From: Rhodanobacteraceae bacterium
Lineage (GTDB): Bacteria; Pseudomonadota; Gammaproteobacteria; Xanthomonadales; SZUA-5
DNA: 64,000 bases
Direction of reading: 5' to 3'
Assembly: GCA_016713135.1 (NCBI GenBank)
Contig: JADJPR010000002.1
Location: 62,001 to 126,000, forward strand
Below, piece after piece: positions 19,193 through 27,412 of this stretch. The notes below the pieces were generated by a model that was given only the letters and a program-made list of their open reading frames with translations, was not told where the DNA came from and did no database searches. Made by a program: the position numbers and the translations under genes. How positions within the stretch are numbered: the stretch's first letter is position 1; the number at the start of each line of letters is the position of its first letter.

Positions 19193-20304
19193 GCACGCAT
19201 TCCTGTGAGCGGCAGGTGCAGTTCGGCGACCACCCCGTGCGGCTCGCGCGAAGCGATGCGCAGCTCGGCCTCGCCCTTGAACGCGAGTTGCAGGCGCTCG
19301 CGCAGCGCCATCAGCCCGCTGCCGTGGCCGATGCCGCTGCCGCCACCGAGGCCCACGCCGGTGTCGGCGACCCGCGCGACGCAGCGCGCGCCGTCCATGC
19401 GCACGTCGATGTCGATACGTCCGCCCTCCTCGCCCGGATCGATGCCATGGCGCACCGCGTTCTCGGCCAGCGTCAGCAGCGCGGTCGGCGGGCATTCCAG
19501 GCCCAGGCAACCGGGATCGGCCTGGACCGAGAACGCCAGGCGGTCCGGCATGCGCAGCTGCATCACATCGAGGTAGGCGCGCACCAGTTCCAGTTCCTCG
19601 CCGAGGGTGCTGCTGGCGCGCTGCAGTCGCGGCACCGCGGCGTGCAGGTAGGCGATGAGCCGGTCGAGCACCTGCGCCGCCTTGGGCGAGCCCACGTCCA
19701 CCAGCGTGCGCACATTGGCCAGCGTGTTGAACAGGAAGTGTGGCTCCACCTGCGCCTGCAGCAGGCGCAGGCGCGCATCCAGCGCGCTGCGTTCGAGCTG
19801 GCTGCGCTCCAGCGCGAACTGCAGTGCCTGGTGCTGCACCAGCGCTTCCTTCTGGCGCACCAGCGCACCCAGCGCCACCCACGGCGCAACGATCACTTCC
19901 AGCACGGTCAGCGACCAGAAGCCGATCAACCGGTCCTGCTCTTCCCAGAACGGCGGCGCGCCCGCCGGGGTGGAGCCGATGTAGTACGCGAGGTTCACCA
20001 GCGGCAATACCAGCCCCACCGCCAGCAGTTGCAGCGGCCAGCGCGCCAACCACTGCGGTAGCCGCGCCGGCCAGCGCTCGACCAGGCCAAAAGCGAGCAG
20101 TGCGGCGACGGCGGCAGTCGCGATCCGCAGGCCCAGGATCGAAAGCTCGGACTTCCAGCCCTGCGCCAGCACCAGGAACACCGCCGCCGCGGCCCCTGCG
20201 GCGACCAGCAGGCGCTGCCAGCCGAACAGGGTGCTCCACAAGGGCGCAAGATTGCGGGCGATGGGCTGCGTCACGGGTGCATGGTCTCCAGGATCAGTCC
20301 GCAT
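19189..20304 (-). CDS. LytS-like sensor histidine kinase
   Basis: A 371-residue inner-membrane kinase partnered with the overlapping LytTR regulator. Four hydrophobic segments (about 31-49, 57-75, 90-108, 127-150) precede a coiled region and a His_kinase domain of the LytS/AlgZ type. Phospho-acceptor His189 is in QAQVEPHFLFNTLANVRTLV, and the ATPase domain shows LTLAENAVRHGI (N box) and ADTGVGLGGG. I chose ATG 20304; a GTG at 20274 is an alternative, and the longer frame upstream runs into the next gene's end. The signal is unknown. Confidence 0.88.
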   Translation of the reverse strand: MRTDPGDHAPVTQPIARNLAPLWSTLFGWQRLLVAAGAAAAVFLVLAQGWKSELSILGLRIATAAVAALLAFGLVERWPARLPQWLARWPLQLLAVGLVLPLVNLAYYIGSTPAGAPPFWEEQDRLIGFWSLTVLEVIVAPWVALGALVRQKEALVQHQALQFALERSQLERSALDARLRLLQAQVEPHFLFNTLANVRTLVDVGSPKAAQVLDRLIAYLHAAVPRLQRASSTLGEELELVRAYLDVMQLRMPDRLAFSVQADPGCLGLECPPTALLTLAENAVRHGIDPGEEGGRIDIDVRMDGARCVARVADTGVGLGGGSGIGHGSGLMALRERLQLAFKGEAELRIASREPHGVVAELHLPLTGMRA

Positions 20305-20326
20305 TCTGCCGGCTGGGGCGTCCTGC

Positions 20327-21436
20327 TCAGCCGCCGATGTCGATGATGATCTTGCCACGCGCGCGGCCGGTCTCGAGGTAGCGCACCGCGTCCGCGGTTT
20401 GCGCCATCGGGTAGCGCCGGTCGATCACCGGGCGCAGTTTGCCGGCGGCGGCTAGTTCCGCCAGTTGCTCCAGGTCCGCCGGCTGGATCGAGGCGAGGAT
20501 GCCCACGATGCGCTGGCTGCGCAGCACCGACTGCACCGCCACCACCGCCATCGATGCGAAGGGCTGCAGCCATCGGTTGTAGGAGGTCGACCCGACCCGG
20601 ACCAGCACCCCATCGGGCACGATCACGTCGGTCAGCGCGCCAATCCCGTGATTGCCGACCATGTCGATGATCGCGTCGAAGCGCGCCTGGCCCTCAGTGA
20701 AATCCTCCTGGGTGTAGTCGATCACGTGGTCCGCACCGAGCGAGCGCACCAGTTCGACATTGCGCGTGGAGCACACGCCCGTGACCTCGGCGCCGAGCGC
20801 CTTGGCGATCTGCACCGCGAAGGTGCCGACACCGCCCGAGGCGCCGTTGATCAGCACCTTATGGCCCGGCGCCACCTTCGCCTTGTCGCGCAGCGCCTGC
20901 AACGCGGTGATGGCCGCCACCGGCATCGCCGCGGCCTCGTCGAAGCTCAGCGCCTCGGGCTTGCGCGCGATGGCGCCCTCGGCGCGACGCACCAGGTATT
21001 CCCCGACGGCACCATCGGCGACACCGAACACCGCATCGCCCACCTGGAACCGGGTGACGTCCGGACCGAGGGCCTCCACCGTGCCGGCGAAATCGGTGCC
21101 GAAGCCGGCCACCGTCGGCGCGCCGATTCCGGCGGACAGCCGTACCACGTAGGGCGTGCCGTAGAGATAGTGCTTGTCGACCGGATTGACGCTGGCCGCA
21201 TGCACCCGCACCAGCACCTCGCCCGCGCCCGGCACCGGCTTGGGCAGGGTTTCCAGCCGCAGCACGTCCGGCGAACCGTAGCAGCGGTAGGAAACCGCCT
21301 GCATGGTCTCGCCCCCGCCCACCCCAGGCGCCTCGCCGCAGGGCGAGTCGTGGCTCAGCACCAGCATGCCCGCCACCACCCCGACTGCCGCCAGCCCCGC
21401 GCTGCCTGCCAGCCACCTGCGCCAACGAATCGCCAT
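20327..21436 (-). CDS. Zinc-independent MDR oxidoreductase with N-terminal membrane anchor
   Basis: A 369-residue medium-chain dehydrogenase/reductase of the quinone-oxidoreductase branch. The usual family start, MQAVSYRCYGSPDVLRLETL, comes at about residue 45. Before it lies an in-frame hydrophobic helix (about 10-28, GSAGLAAVGVVAGMLVLS) after Arg/Trp-rich MAIRWRRWL, looking like a signal anchor. The NAD(P) site is NGASGGVGTFAVQIAKALGA, and zinc-ligand cysteines are absent. ATG 21436 follows AGGAGCAC on the minus strand, supporting the long form. It would place a soluble-type NADPH enzyme at or across the membrane, which is odd. Confidence 0.86.
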   Translation of the reverse strand: MAIRWRRWLAGSAGLAAVGVVAGMLVLSHDSPCGEAPGVGGGETMQAVSYRCYGSPDVLRLETLPKPVPGAGEVLVRVHAASVNPVDKHYLYGTPYVVRLSAGIGAPTVAGFGTDFAGTVEALGPDVTRFQVGDAVFGVADGAVGEYLVRRAEGAIARKPEALSFDEAAAMPVAAITALQALRDKAKVAPGHKVLINGASGGVGTFAVQIAKALGAEVTGVCSTRNVELVRSLGADHVIDYTQEDFTEGQARFDAIIDMVGNHGIGALTDVIVPDGVLVRVGSTSYNRWLQPFASMAVVAVQSVLRSQRIVGILASIQPADLEQLAELAAAGKLRPVIDRRYPMAQTADAVRYLETGRARGKIIIDIGG

Positions 21437-21604
21437 CTTGTGCTCCTGGATTGCTTTGGTTGCCAGCAGGATGCGCAACGACCCGCGCGGGCAGCCAGCG
21501 GCGTGCGACGGGCGACGGATGGATGCGACGGGGCGCGGGCCGGGCACGACCAGTCCGGCGTGCAACGAGCGAGAACTCAAGGCACGTTCTTTCTGGGCGG
21601 AAAA

Positions 21605-21737
21605 ACGACCCTGTGATTGAGTACGCAAGGGACGCAAAGGACGCAAAGCCAGCAAATGCCGGAGACATCCGAGCACGCCATCGCGCCTGATCGCGTTTGA
21701 TCTCCATTGCGTCCTTTGCGTCTGGAAATACAGGTCA
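21605..21737. repeat. Dispersed inverted repeat, GGACGCAAA family (copy 3)
   Basis: The left arm (about 21621-21649) has GTACGCAAGGGACGCAAAGG; the right arm (about 21704-21724) has ATTGCGTCCTTTGCGTCTGG. The outer flanks (CGACCCTGTGATTGAGTACG and CTGGAAATACAGGTC) are the reverse complements of the flanks of the copy at 6561-6698, so the two are the same element in opposite orientation. It occupies the middle of the 389-base divergent gap (21437-21825) between the MDR enzyme and DUF2721 genes; the rest of that gap shows nothing I can name. Confidence 0.8.
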
Positions 21738-21825
21738 CATCCTGGCGACACGGTTCGATCAGCGAACAATCGCGCCGGCCAGGGAGCACGAACTCCTACA
21801 ATCACGCCAGGCAATCGGAGCGCCC

Positions 21826-22215
21826 ATGGAACTCACCTTGACCACCCCGGCCCTGCTGTTTCCGGCGATCTCGCTGCTGCTGCTCGCCTACACCAACCGC
21901 TTCCTCGCGGTGGCGGCGGTGATCCGCCAGTTGCACGCGCAGATCAAGGGCGGACAGGCGCAGTACCACGAGGAACTCGCCAGCCTGCGCCACCGGGTGG
22001 AACTGATCCGCCAGATGCAGGCGGTGGGCGTGCTCAGCCTGTTCTTCTGCGTGCTCTGCATGTTCCTGCTGTTCGCCGGCCTGGTGCTGGTCGGCAAGCT
22101 GGTGTTCGCTGTCGCGCTGCTGCTCCTGCTGGCGTCGCTGGGCTTGTCGGTGCGCGAGATCCAGCTGTCGGCGGTTGCGCTGAACCTGCACTTGAAGGAT
22201 CTGGAACAGCGCTGA
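21826..22215 (+). CDS. DUF2721 family membrane protein
   Basis: A 129-residue protein with hydrophobic segments at about 6-28 and 65-108 (SLFFCVLCMFLLFAGLVLV and the run after it), joined by a charged loop QYHEELASLRHRVELIRQMQ. This pattern, with AYTNRFLAVAAVIRQLH at the start, matches DUF2721, small inner-membrane proteins of unknown function. The ATG at 21826 follows AATCGGAG at 21814-21821. It is followed 42 bases later by the Ser/Thr kinase gene. Confidence 0.82.
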   Translation: MELTLTTPALLFPAISLLLLAYTNRFLAVAAVIRQLHAQIKGGQAQYHEELASLRHRVELIRQMQAVGVLSLFFCVLCMFLLFAGLVLVGKLVFAVALLLLLASLGLSVREIQLSAVALNLHLKDLEQR

Positions 22216-22257
22216 GACGCCCGGAGCCTGGGTCTTCGCGGGACTTGCGCGAAGTTA

Positions 22258-24033
22258 ATGCCGGGCAAAGGAGAGCCACGTACATTGCCGCGCAAAACGA
22301 TGCGCGAGGAAGTGCGGGTGACGGCGGCGGGATTGCCCACGCAGATCGGCAAGTACCGGGTGCTGCGACTGCTCGGCAGTGGCGGCATGGGGCGGGTTTA
22401 CCTCGCCCAAGACCCAGACATCGGCCGCCAGGTGGCGATCAAGCGGGTGACGCTCGGCGCGGATCCGCAGGCGCGCGAGCGCTTCATCCGCGAAGCGCAG
22501 ACGATGGGCCGGCTGAACCATCCGAACATCGTCACCTTGCTCGAATACGGCGTCGATGCGGACACCCCTTTCCTGGTGCTGGAGTTCCTGTCGGGCGAGG
22601 ACCTGAGCCAGTGGATGCTGCGTCCGCAGCGATTGCGTGATCAGTTCGGGGTCATGCTGGGTGTCGCCGAGGCGCTCGCCGCGGCGCATCGCATGGGCGT
22701 GCTGCACCGCGACCTGAAGCCCGAGAACGTGCGCGTCCTGGAAGACGGTCGCTGCAAGCTGCTCGACTTCGGCATCGCCCAGTCCGGCGGCGGGCAGCTC
22801 ACGGCCTCCGGATACTTCGTCGGCACTCCCGAGTTCGTCGCCCCCGAAGTGATGTCCGGCGCGGCGCACACCGCAGCGGCCGACATCTACGCATTCGGCC
22901 TGCTCTGCTATGTGCTGCTGTGTGGCGACAACCCTTTTCGCGGCGACACCGTCCAGGCCACCGTTGCGCGCGTGATCCAGCGCGAGGTGCCGCGGCTGGA
23001 CAAGCGTCTGGGCGGGCTGCCGGCCGGCCTGGCGGACCTGGTCCACGCCTGCCTCGCGAAGCAGCCAGAACTGCGGCCGGCCGACGCCGCGCAGCTGATC
23101 GCGAGCCTGCGCCAGATCCGCGCAGGAGTCGCGGCCGATGCCACCCTGCGCGAACTGCCGCAGGCGGGCGACACCGCACCGCAGCCGCTGCCGGCACCGG
23201 CGCGCACGCGTGCGTCGATTGCGGTAAAGGCATCGCCGGCACGGCCGCAGGCGGCCCAGCGCTGGCCATGGCTGGCGCTGGTGCTGGCGGGCGTCGCTGG
23301 CTGGTGGTTGCTGCAGCCGCCGCCGGCGCCGACGCCAACCCACGGCACCCGCGGTGAGCCCGCGACTGCGCCCGATTCGATTGCGACCGCCCCGGACGTC
23401 CCCGCGCAGCCCTTGCCGCTGCCGGACGCCGGAACCCAGGTCGAACCCCTGGCCGAAGAGCCTGCGACGCCCCCCTCAGAAGAGCGCGGGCCGGCCGTGA
23501 AGCCGAGTCAAGCGGCGACGTCCGCCGTGAAGCCCGAGACCGAGCCGAAACCCAGACCCGAACCACCCGCACCCGTCGCCGTGGCGTCGGCCACGGGACC
23601 CGCGACGACGCCCACCGACCACACACCGCTCGTGGCCGAGTCGCAGCTCGCGCAACCGGCGCACGTCACGTCAACGGAACCGCTGGCACCACGAACCGCC
23701 GCTACGGCGGCCGAGCCGGCACCGGCGCCGGTCACCGTTCCGACCCTGATCGAGCTGCGCATCGATCGCGTCACCCCGCGCGTGCTGCGCGCCGGCCGCA
23801 GCGCCAGCGTGCGCATCGAAGGCAGCGGCCTCGCCGCAGTCACCGGCATGGTGATCGCCAGCGGTGGCGCGGCGGATGCCCGCTTTCGTGTCGGCGAGTT
23901 GCGCCATGAGGGCGATGGCGCGCTCGAGTTCACTCTCAACGTGGCGCGCGGCGTGCCGCTCGGCAGCTATGCCGTCCTGCTGCAGGGCGAGGGCCTGCGC
24001 CATCCACCCATCCTGCTGGAGATCAGCCTGTGA
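22258..24033 (+). CDS. Membrane-anchored Ser/Thr protein kinase with C-terminal IPT-like domain
   Basis: A 591-residue Hanks-type kinase. The kinase domain (about 33-290) has glycine loop LGSGGMGRVYLA (39-50), Lys62 in VAIKR, HRDLKPENV with catalytic Asp about 153, and DFGIAQ (about 170). A transmembrane helix follows (about 337-353, WPWLALVLAGVAGWWLL), then a long Pro/Ala/Glu-rich linker and a beta-sandwich-like tail (about 495-591, IDRVTPRVLRAGRSASVRIE) resembling IPT/TIG or fimbrial-assembly folds. The tail should be periplasmic and may sense. ATG 22300 is an alternative start. The stop overlaps the porin start (GTGA), implying coupling. Confidence 0.88.
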   Translation: MPGKGEPRTLPRKTMREEVRVTAAGLPTQIGKYRVLRLLGSGGMGRVYLAQDPDIGRQVAIKRVTLGADPQARERFIREAQTMGRLNHPNIVTLLEYGVDADTPFLVLEFLSGEDLSQWMLRPQRLRDQFGVMLGVAEALAAAHRMGVLHRDLKPENVRVLEDGRCKLLDFGIAQSGGGQLTASGYFVGTPEFVAPEVMSGAAHTAAADIYAFGLLCYVLLCGDNPFRGDTVQATVARVIQREVPRLDKRLGGLPAGLADLVHACLAKQPELRPADAAQLIASLRQIRAGVAADATLRELPQAGDTAPQPLPAPARTRASIAVKASPARPQAAQRWPWLALVLAGVAGWWLLQPPPAPTPTHGTRGEPATAPDSIATAPDVPAQPLPLPDAGTQVEPLAEEPATPPSEERGPAVKPSQAATSAVKPETEPKPRPEPPAPVAVASATGPATTPTDHTPLVAESQLAQPAHVTSTEPLAPRTAATAAEPAPAPVTVPTLIELRIDRVTPRVLRAGRSASVRIEGSGLAAVTGMVIASGGAADARFRVGELRHEGDGALEFTLNVARGVPLGSYAVLLQGEGLRHPPILLEISL

Positions 24034-25364
24034 AATGCACCACCCTTCCGCGCCGGCTTGCCGTGTTGCTGGCGCTCGCGCTCGCCGCACCGGCGGGCGC
24101 CACGGACCCTGCGAGCGTCGAGGCGCGCCTGAGCGCGCTTGAATCGCGCTGGGACCGGATGGAAGGCGAAATCGCCGCGCTGCGTGCGCTGCTCGAACGC
24201 AACCAGCCAGCCGCGCCCGCGGCGGCGCCCGAGGCGGTCGCGGCCATCGGCCAGACGGTGCAGGCGCTCGGCGCCGATCTCGCCGCCGTCCGCGGGGAAG
24301 TGGAGAACCAGGGACATGCGCTGGCCGCCGCCAGCGCCTCGCGCCAGCGTGAGATCGCGATCAGCAGCTATGGCGCGGTCAACATCGGCAAGCGCTCGGG
24401 CCAGGATTCGGTGATCGACGCCGAGTCCTTCGAACTGGTGCTGAGCGGCCAACCGCACCCCAAAGTCAGCTTCTTCAGCGAGATCGAGTTCGAACGCGCC
24501 GCCGCCGTGGGCAGCGCGCGCGGCGGCGAGGTGCTGCTGGAACAGGCCTACGTCGATTACGCCATCAGCGACCACCTGGCGCTGCGCGGCGGCGTGATCC
24601 TGGTTCCCTTCGGCAACAACGAGGCGGATCACTACGCGCCGCTGCGAGAAGTCATTGTCCGTCCCCTGTCCTCCCGCCTGATCGCGCCCTCGGACTGGAC
24701 CGACAACGCCTTCGGCCTGGTCGGCCACCACGAGCTCTCGGCCGACTGGCAGCTGGACTGGGAGGCCTACCTGGTTGCCGGCCTGGACGACGGCATCGAC
24801 GCCGGCGGCCTGCGCAATGCGCGCCAGGGCTTCGGCGAGGACAACAACAACGACAAGGCGCTCGCCGCGCACCTGACGCTGCGGCGCAATGACCAGCTGG
24901 CGCTCGGCCTCGGCCTCTACGACGGCGACTACGATGAAGCCGGGCAGCTGGGCCTGCGCGGACTAGGCCTGGACTTCAACTGGCGTCATGAGCGCTGGCG
25001 CCTCAGTGGTGAATACCTGTGGATGCGCGCCGAACGCGCCGAAGGCGAATCCGCCGACCTGCGCGGCGGCTATGCGCGCGCCGCCTACGATGTGCAGCAA
25101 TGGCTGCCGCTGGCCTGGCGCAACGAGGCCTTCCCCGATGCGCGCCTCAGCCTGATCTACGAATACGACCACGTCAGCGTCGAGGACCTGACCAGCCTGG
25201 CGAGCCTGGTGGCGCGCGAGCGCAAGCATGTCCTCGGCCTGCGCTACGAGCCCGACCACAGCTGGATCCTCAAGCTCAACCGCGAATGGTCGGACGCCAG
25301 CGACCGCACGCTGGTCAACGGCGACAGCGACGGCTGGATCATTGGGATCGGGTTTGTGTTCTGA
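24030..25364 (+). CDS. Outer-membrane porin with N-terminal coiled coil
   Basis: A 444-residue exported protein. The signal peptide is about 1-25 (RLAVLLALALAAPAGA). A short coiled coil (about 30-100, VEARLSALESRWDRMEGEIA) precedes a beta-barrel of alternating strands ending in ...GIGFVF, with the terminal Phe recognised by the BAM machinery. Barrel features (GAVNIGKR, GQPHPKVSFFSEIEFERA, GGVILVPFGNNE) resemble porins found with phosphate-selective O/P-type or DcaP-like families. The start is GTG 24030 overlapping the kinase stop TGA 24031-24033. Such overlap with a Ser/Thr kinase suggests functional linkage. Substrate unknown. Confidence 0.82.
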   Translation: MKCTTLPRRLAVLLALALAAPAGATDPASVEARLSALESRWDRMEGEIAALRALLERNQPAAPAAAPEAVAAIGQTVQALGADLAAVRGEVENQGHALAAASASRQREIAISSYGAVNIGKRSGQDSVIDAESFELVLSGQPHPKVSFFSEIEFERAAAVGSARGGEVLLEQAYVDYAISDHLALRGGVILVPFGNNEADHYAPLREVIVRPLSSRLIAPSDWTDNAFGLVGHHELSADWQLDWEAYLVAGLDDGIDAGGLRNARQGFGEDNNNDKALAAHLTLRRNDQLALGLGLYDGDYDEAGQLGLRGLGLDFNWRHERWRLSGEYLWMRAERAEGESADLRGGYARAAYDVQQWLPLAWRNEAFPDARLSLIYEYDHVSVEDLTSLASLVARERKHVLGLRYEPDHSWILKLNREWSDASDRTLVNGDSDGWIIGIGFVF

Positions 25365-25577
25365 GCACGGGGCACGGGGCACGGGGCACGGGGCACGGGG
25401 CACGGGGCACGGGGCACGGGGCACGGGGCACGGGAGGGCTCGCAGGCCGGCAAGGGCGAGGCTCGCATGCCGAAACGGCCTGTCAACCCGATTCTTCAAC
25501 GAAATCCGCAGTCAGCGCTCAAATCAGAACCTGGCCCGAGGTCTTCCCGTGCCCCGTGCCCCGTCCCCCGTGCCCCG
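25365..25577. repeat. Heptamer element: ten GCACGGG units plus inverted C-rich arm
   Basis: Ten perfect tandem copies of the heptamer GCACGGG run from 25365 to 25434, starting directly after the porin stop codon. Each unit junction makes a GGGG tract with CAC loops, a strong G-quadruplex motif. The complementary arm (25546-25577, CCCGTGCCCCGTGCCCCGTC and on) sits immediately before the stop codon of the convergent gene. The spacer is about 110 bp. It thus fills the whole convergent gap and may act as a two-way terminator-like structure. Confidence 0.85.
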
Positions 25578-26354
25578 TTAATCCGCTTCCAGCCTGCGCC
25601 CGCTCGCCAGGACCACCTGGCGCGGCTCCCAGACCACGGTGAACCGCCCCGGCGTGCCAGCGGCGAAAGCACGCTGCTGGTCGCTGACACCGGCGCGGCC
25701 GCCGCATTCGATCTCCTCGCTGGCGCCGGGCGCCATCGGCGCGTGGTGGCTGAAGTCGATCCAGCACAGGTCCAGCGGCAGGTACTCGTCGCGGTCGCGT
25801 GCCTTCAGCGAGCCGGTCATCGCGTTGATCGTCTCATTGCCGGTGTTTTGAACGCGGATGCGCACGACGAAGGTCTCGCCCTCGCCGCGCATGGTCGCCT
25901 GGCCTGGTTGCGGTTGTCCGCGACGCGCGGCGAACTCGCTGCTGCTCAGCACCTCGGCCTTGACCACGCGGGCGTCGACCAGCGCGCGCAGCGGCGCCAG
26001 GCGCGCGTCGCGCTCGGCCTGGCGCGCGTCGGCCTGCGCCTGTTCGCCCTGCATCTTTTCCTTCCAGGCCCGCTCCAGCGCGATGGCTTCGGCGAAGGTG
26101 CGCGCGGTCATCGGGTCGTCCGGATCGCCCATGCCGGCCGGCAGGTAGTCGCCATTGGTGCGCTTGACGTAGTCCTCCACCAGCGCGCGCTCCTCGTCGG
26201 GGAGCTTGGCCAGCTGCGCCTGCACGCTGGAAAGGTCGGTGCTACCGAAGGGCAGCTCGGTATTGCGCGGATCGCGGCTGTGGCGCGCACCGAGCACCAC
26301 CACAACGCCGACAGCCAAGATCACCAGCAGGTTGCGCAAGTTCACCGGATCCAC
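25578..26354 (-). CDS. Membrane-anchored protein of unknown function
   Basis: A 258-residue protein starting with GTG (26354, or 26345 three codons on), giving VDPVNLRNLLVILAVGVVVV, a single N-terminal membrane helix. A charged helical segment (about 45-130, with QAQADARQAERDARLAPLR) precedes a beta-rich C-terminal domain with FVVRIRVQNTGNETINAMTG and LPLDLCWIDFSHHAPMAPGA, an Ig-like or FxxN-type periplasmic domain by appearance. I do not recognise the family. The membrane helix makes it likely to face the periplasm. It is convergent with the porin gene. Confidence 0.7.
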   Translation of the reverse strand: MDPVNLRNLLVILAVGVVVVLGARHSRDPRNTELPFGSTDLSSVQAQLAKLPDEERALVEDYVKRTNGDYLPAGMGDPDDPMTARTFAEAIALERAWKEKMQGEQAQADARQAERDARLAPLRALVDARVVKAEVLSSSEFAARRGQPQPGQATMRGEGETFVVRIRVQNTGNETINAMTGSLKARDRDEYLPLDLCWIDFSHHAPMAPGASEEIECGGRAGVSDQQRAFAAGTPGRFTVVWEPRQVVLASGRRLEAD

Positions 26355-26389
26355 CTGGGACAGTCGAAGGGAGCGGCAAGGATAGGGAC

Positions 26390-27264
26390 TCAGCCAGCCG
26401 GCGCCAGCACCTCGGGTGATCCAACATCCAGCGCCAGCAGCACTGACTCCCATCCATGCCGTGGCTGCCAGTCGAGCACGGCCAGCGCGCGCGCCGGGGA
26501 ATAGACGCGGTCGATCGATGCCGGCGGCTCCCAGCCGCGTGCTCGGAAGGCCGCGACCAGCGCGGGGGCACGCTGCGCCAGCACGGCGGGGGCGTCGGAT
26601 TTCAGCGCCCCCAGGTCGCCGCGCTCGAAGGGCGTGGGCGCGGAGATCACGAAGGTCCGGTGCCAGCGTGGCTCAGCGCGAGCGCGGCGACATGCGCGCT
26701 GGCCACGTCGCGCGCGTCGATCCCGCGGTGCAGGCGAAACGCCGCCATCAGGGGCGCCGGCTCGGGGAAACAGCGCGACATCCGCAGGCAGGTCAGCGCA
26801 ATGCCGGCCGGCGCGCACACCTCGGCCAGCGCCAGCTCGGCCGCCAGCTTGCTGCGGTGGTAGATGGTCCGCGGTTGCGGCGGCAGATCCTCATCCACCC
26901 AGCCTGCGGCGCCAGCCGGCGTGGATGCATCGCCGTAGAGCGCCGTCGTGCTGGTGTAGACGAAGCGACGGACGCCGGCGTCACGCGCGGCTTCAGCGAG
27001 ACGGCGCGTCGCATCCACATTGGTGGCCGTGAACTCGGCATCGGCGACCACGCCCACCTGCGGTGCATGCAGCGCGGCGCAGTGGATCACCGCATCGACA
27101 CCGCGCAGCAGGGGTACGATGGACCGCGTGTGGCGCAGGTCGACCACCTCATGGGTGCCTGGCGCCGGCAGGCGGTCGATGCCGGTCACCTGGTGTGCGG
27201 TCCCAAGCTCGGCCTGGATGGCGCGGCCGATCCTTCCGCTGGAACCTGTCAGCAGGATGTGCAT
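26390..27264 (-). pseudogene. NAD-dependent epimerase/dehydratase, frameshifted
   Basis: A short-chain epimerase of about 291 residues. The N-terminal part (27264 down to about 26670) has MHILLTGSSGRIGRAI (Rossmann GxxGxxG), FVYTSTTALYGD and the catalytic YHRSK, and reaches RDVASAHVAALALSHA. There the frame shifts; the other frame continues with RWHRTFVISAPTPFERGDL and PARALAVLDWQPRHGWESV to TGA at 26390. Both halves are conserved in style, so a single indel around 26662-26675 splits an otherwise whole gene. It may be an assembly error. The substrate, probably a nucleotide sugar or similar, is not known. Confidence 0.8.
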
Positions 27265-27412
27265 GCCTGTGCGCCGGTTGCGTCCAACAGGTTCCTCCGG
27301 TTCGCCGATCGGAGGTAGCGCGGTCCGCGACATTCTGCTGTGATCGGCCAACGAAATTCTAACGACCTGCCCAGTCGGCGGCCTTGCCCGCCCTACCCGG
27401 AGGACCCGCGCC

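Noticed and set aside
25365..25434. Possible CRISPR array (regular repeat)
   Set aside because: The units are 7-bp direct tandem copies with no spacers, and no cas gene is present.
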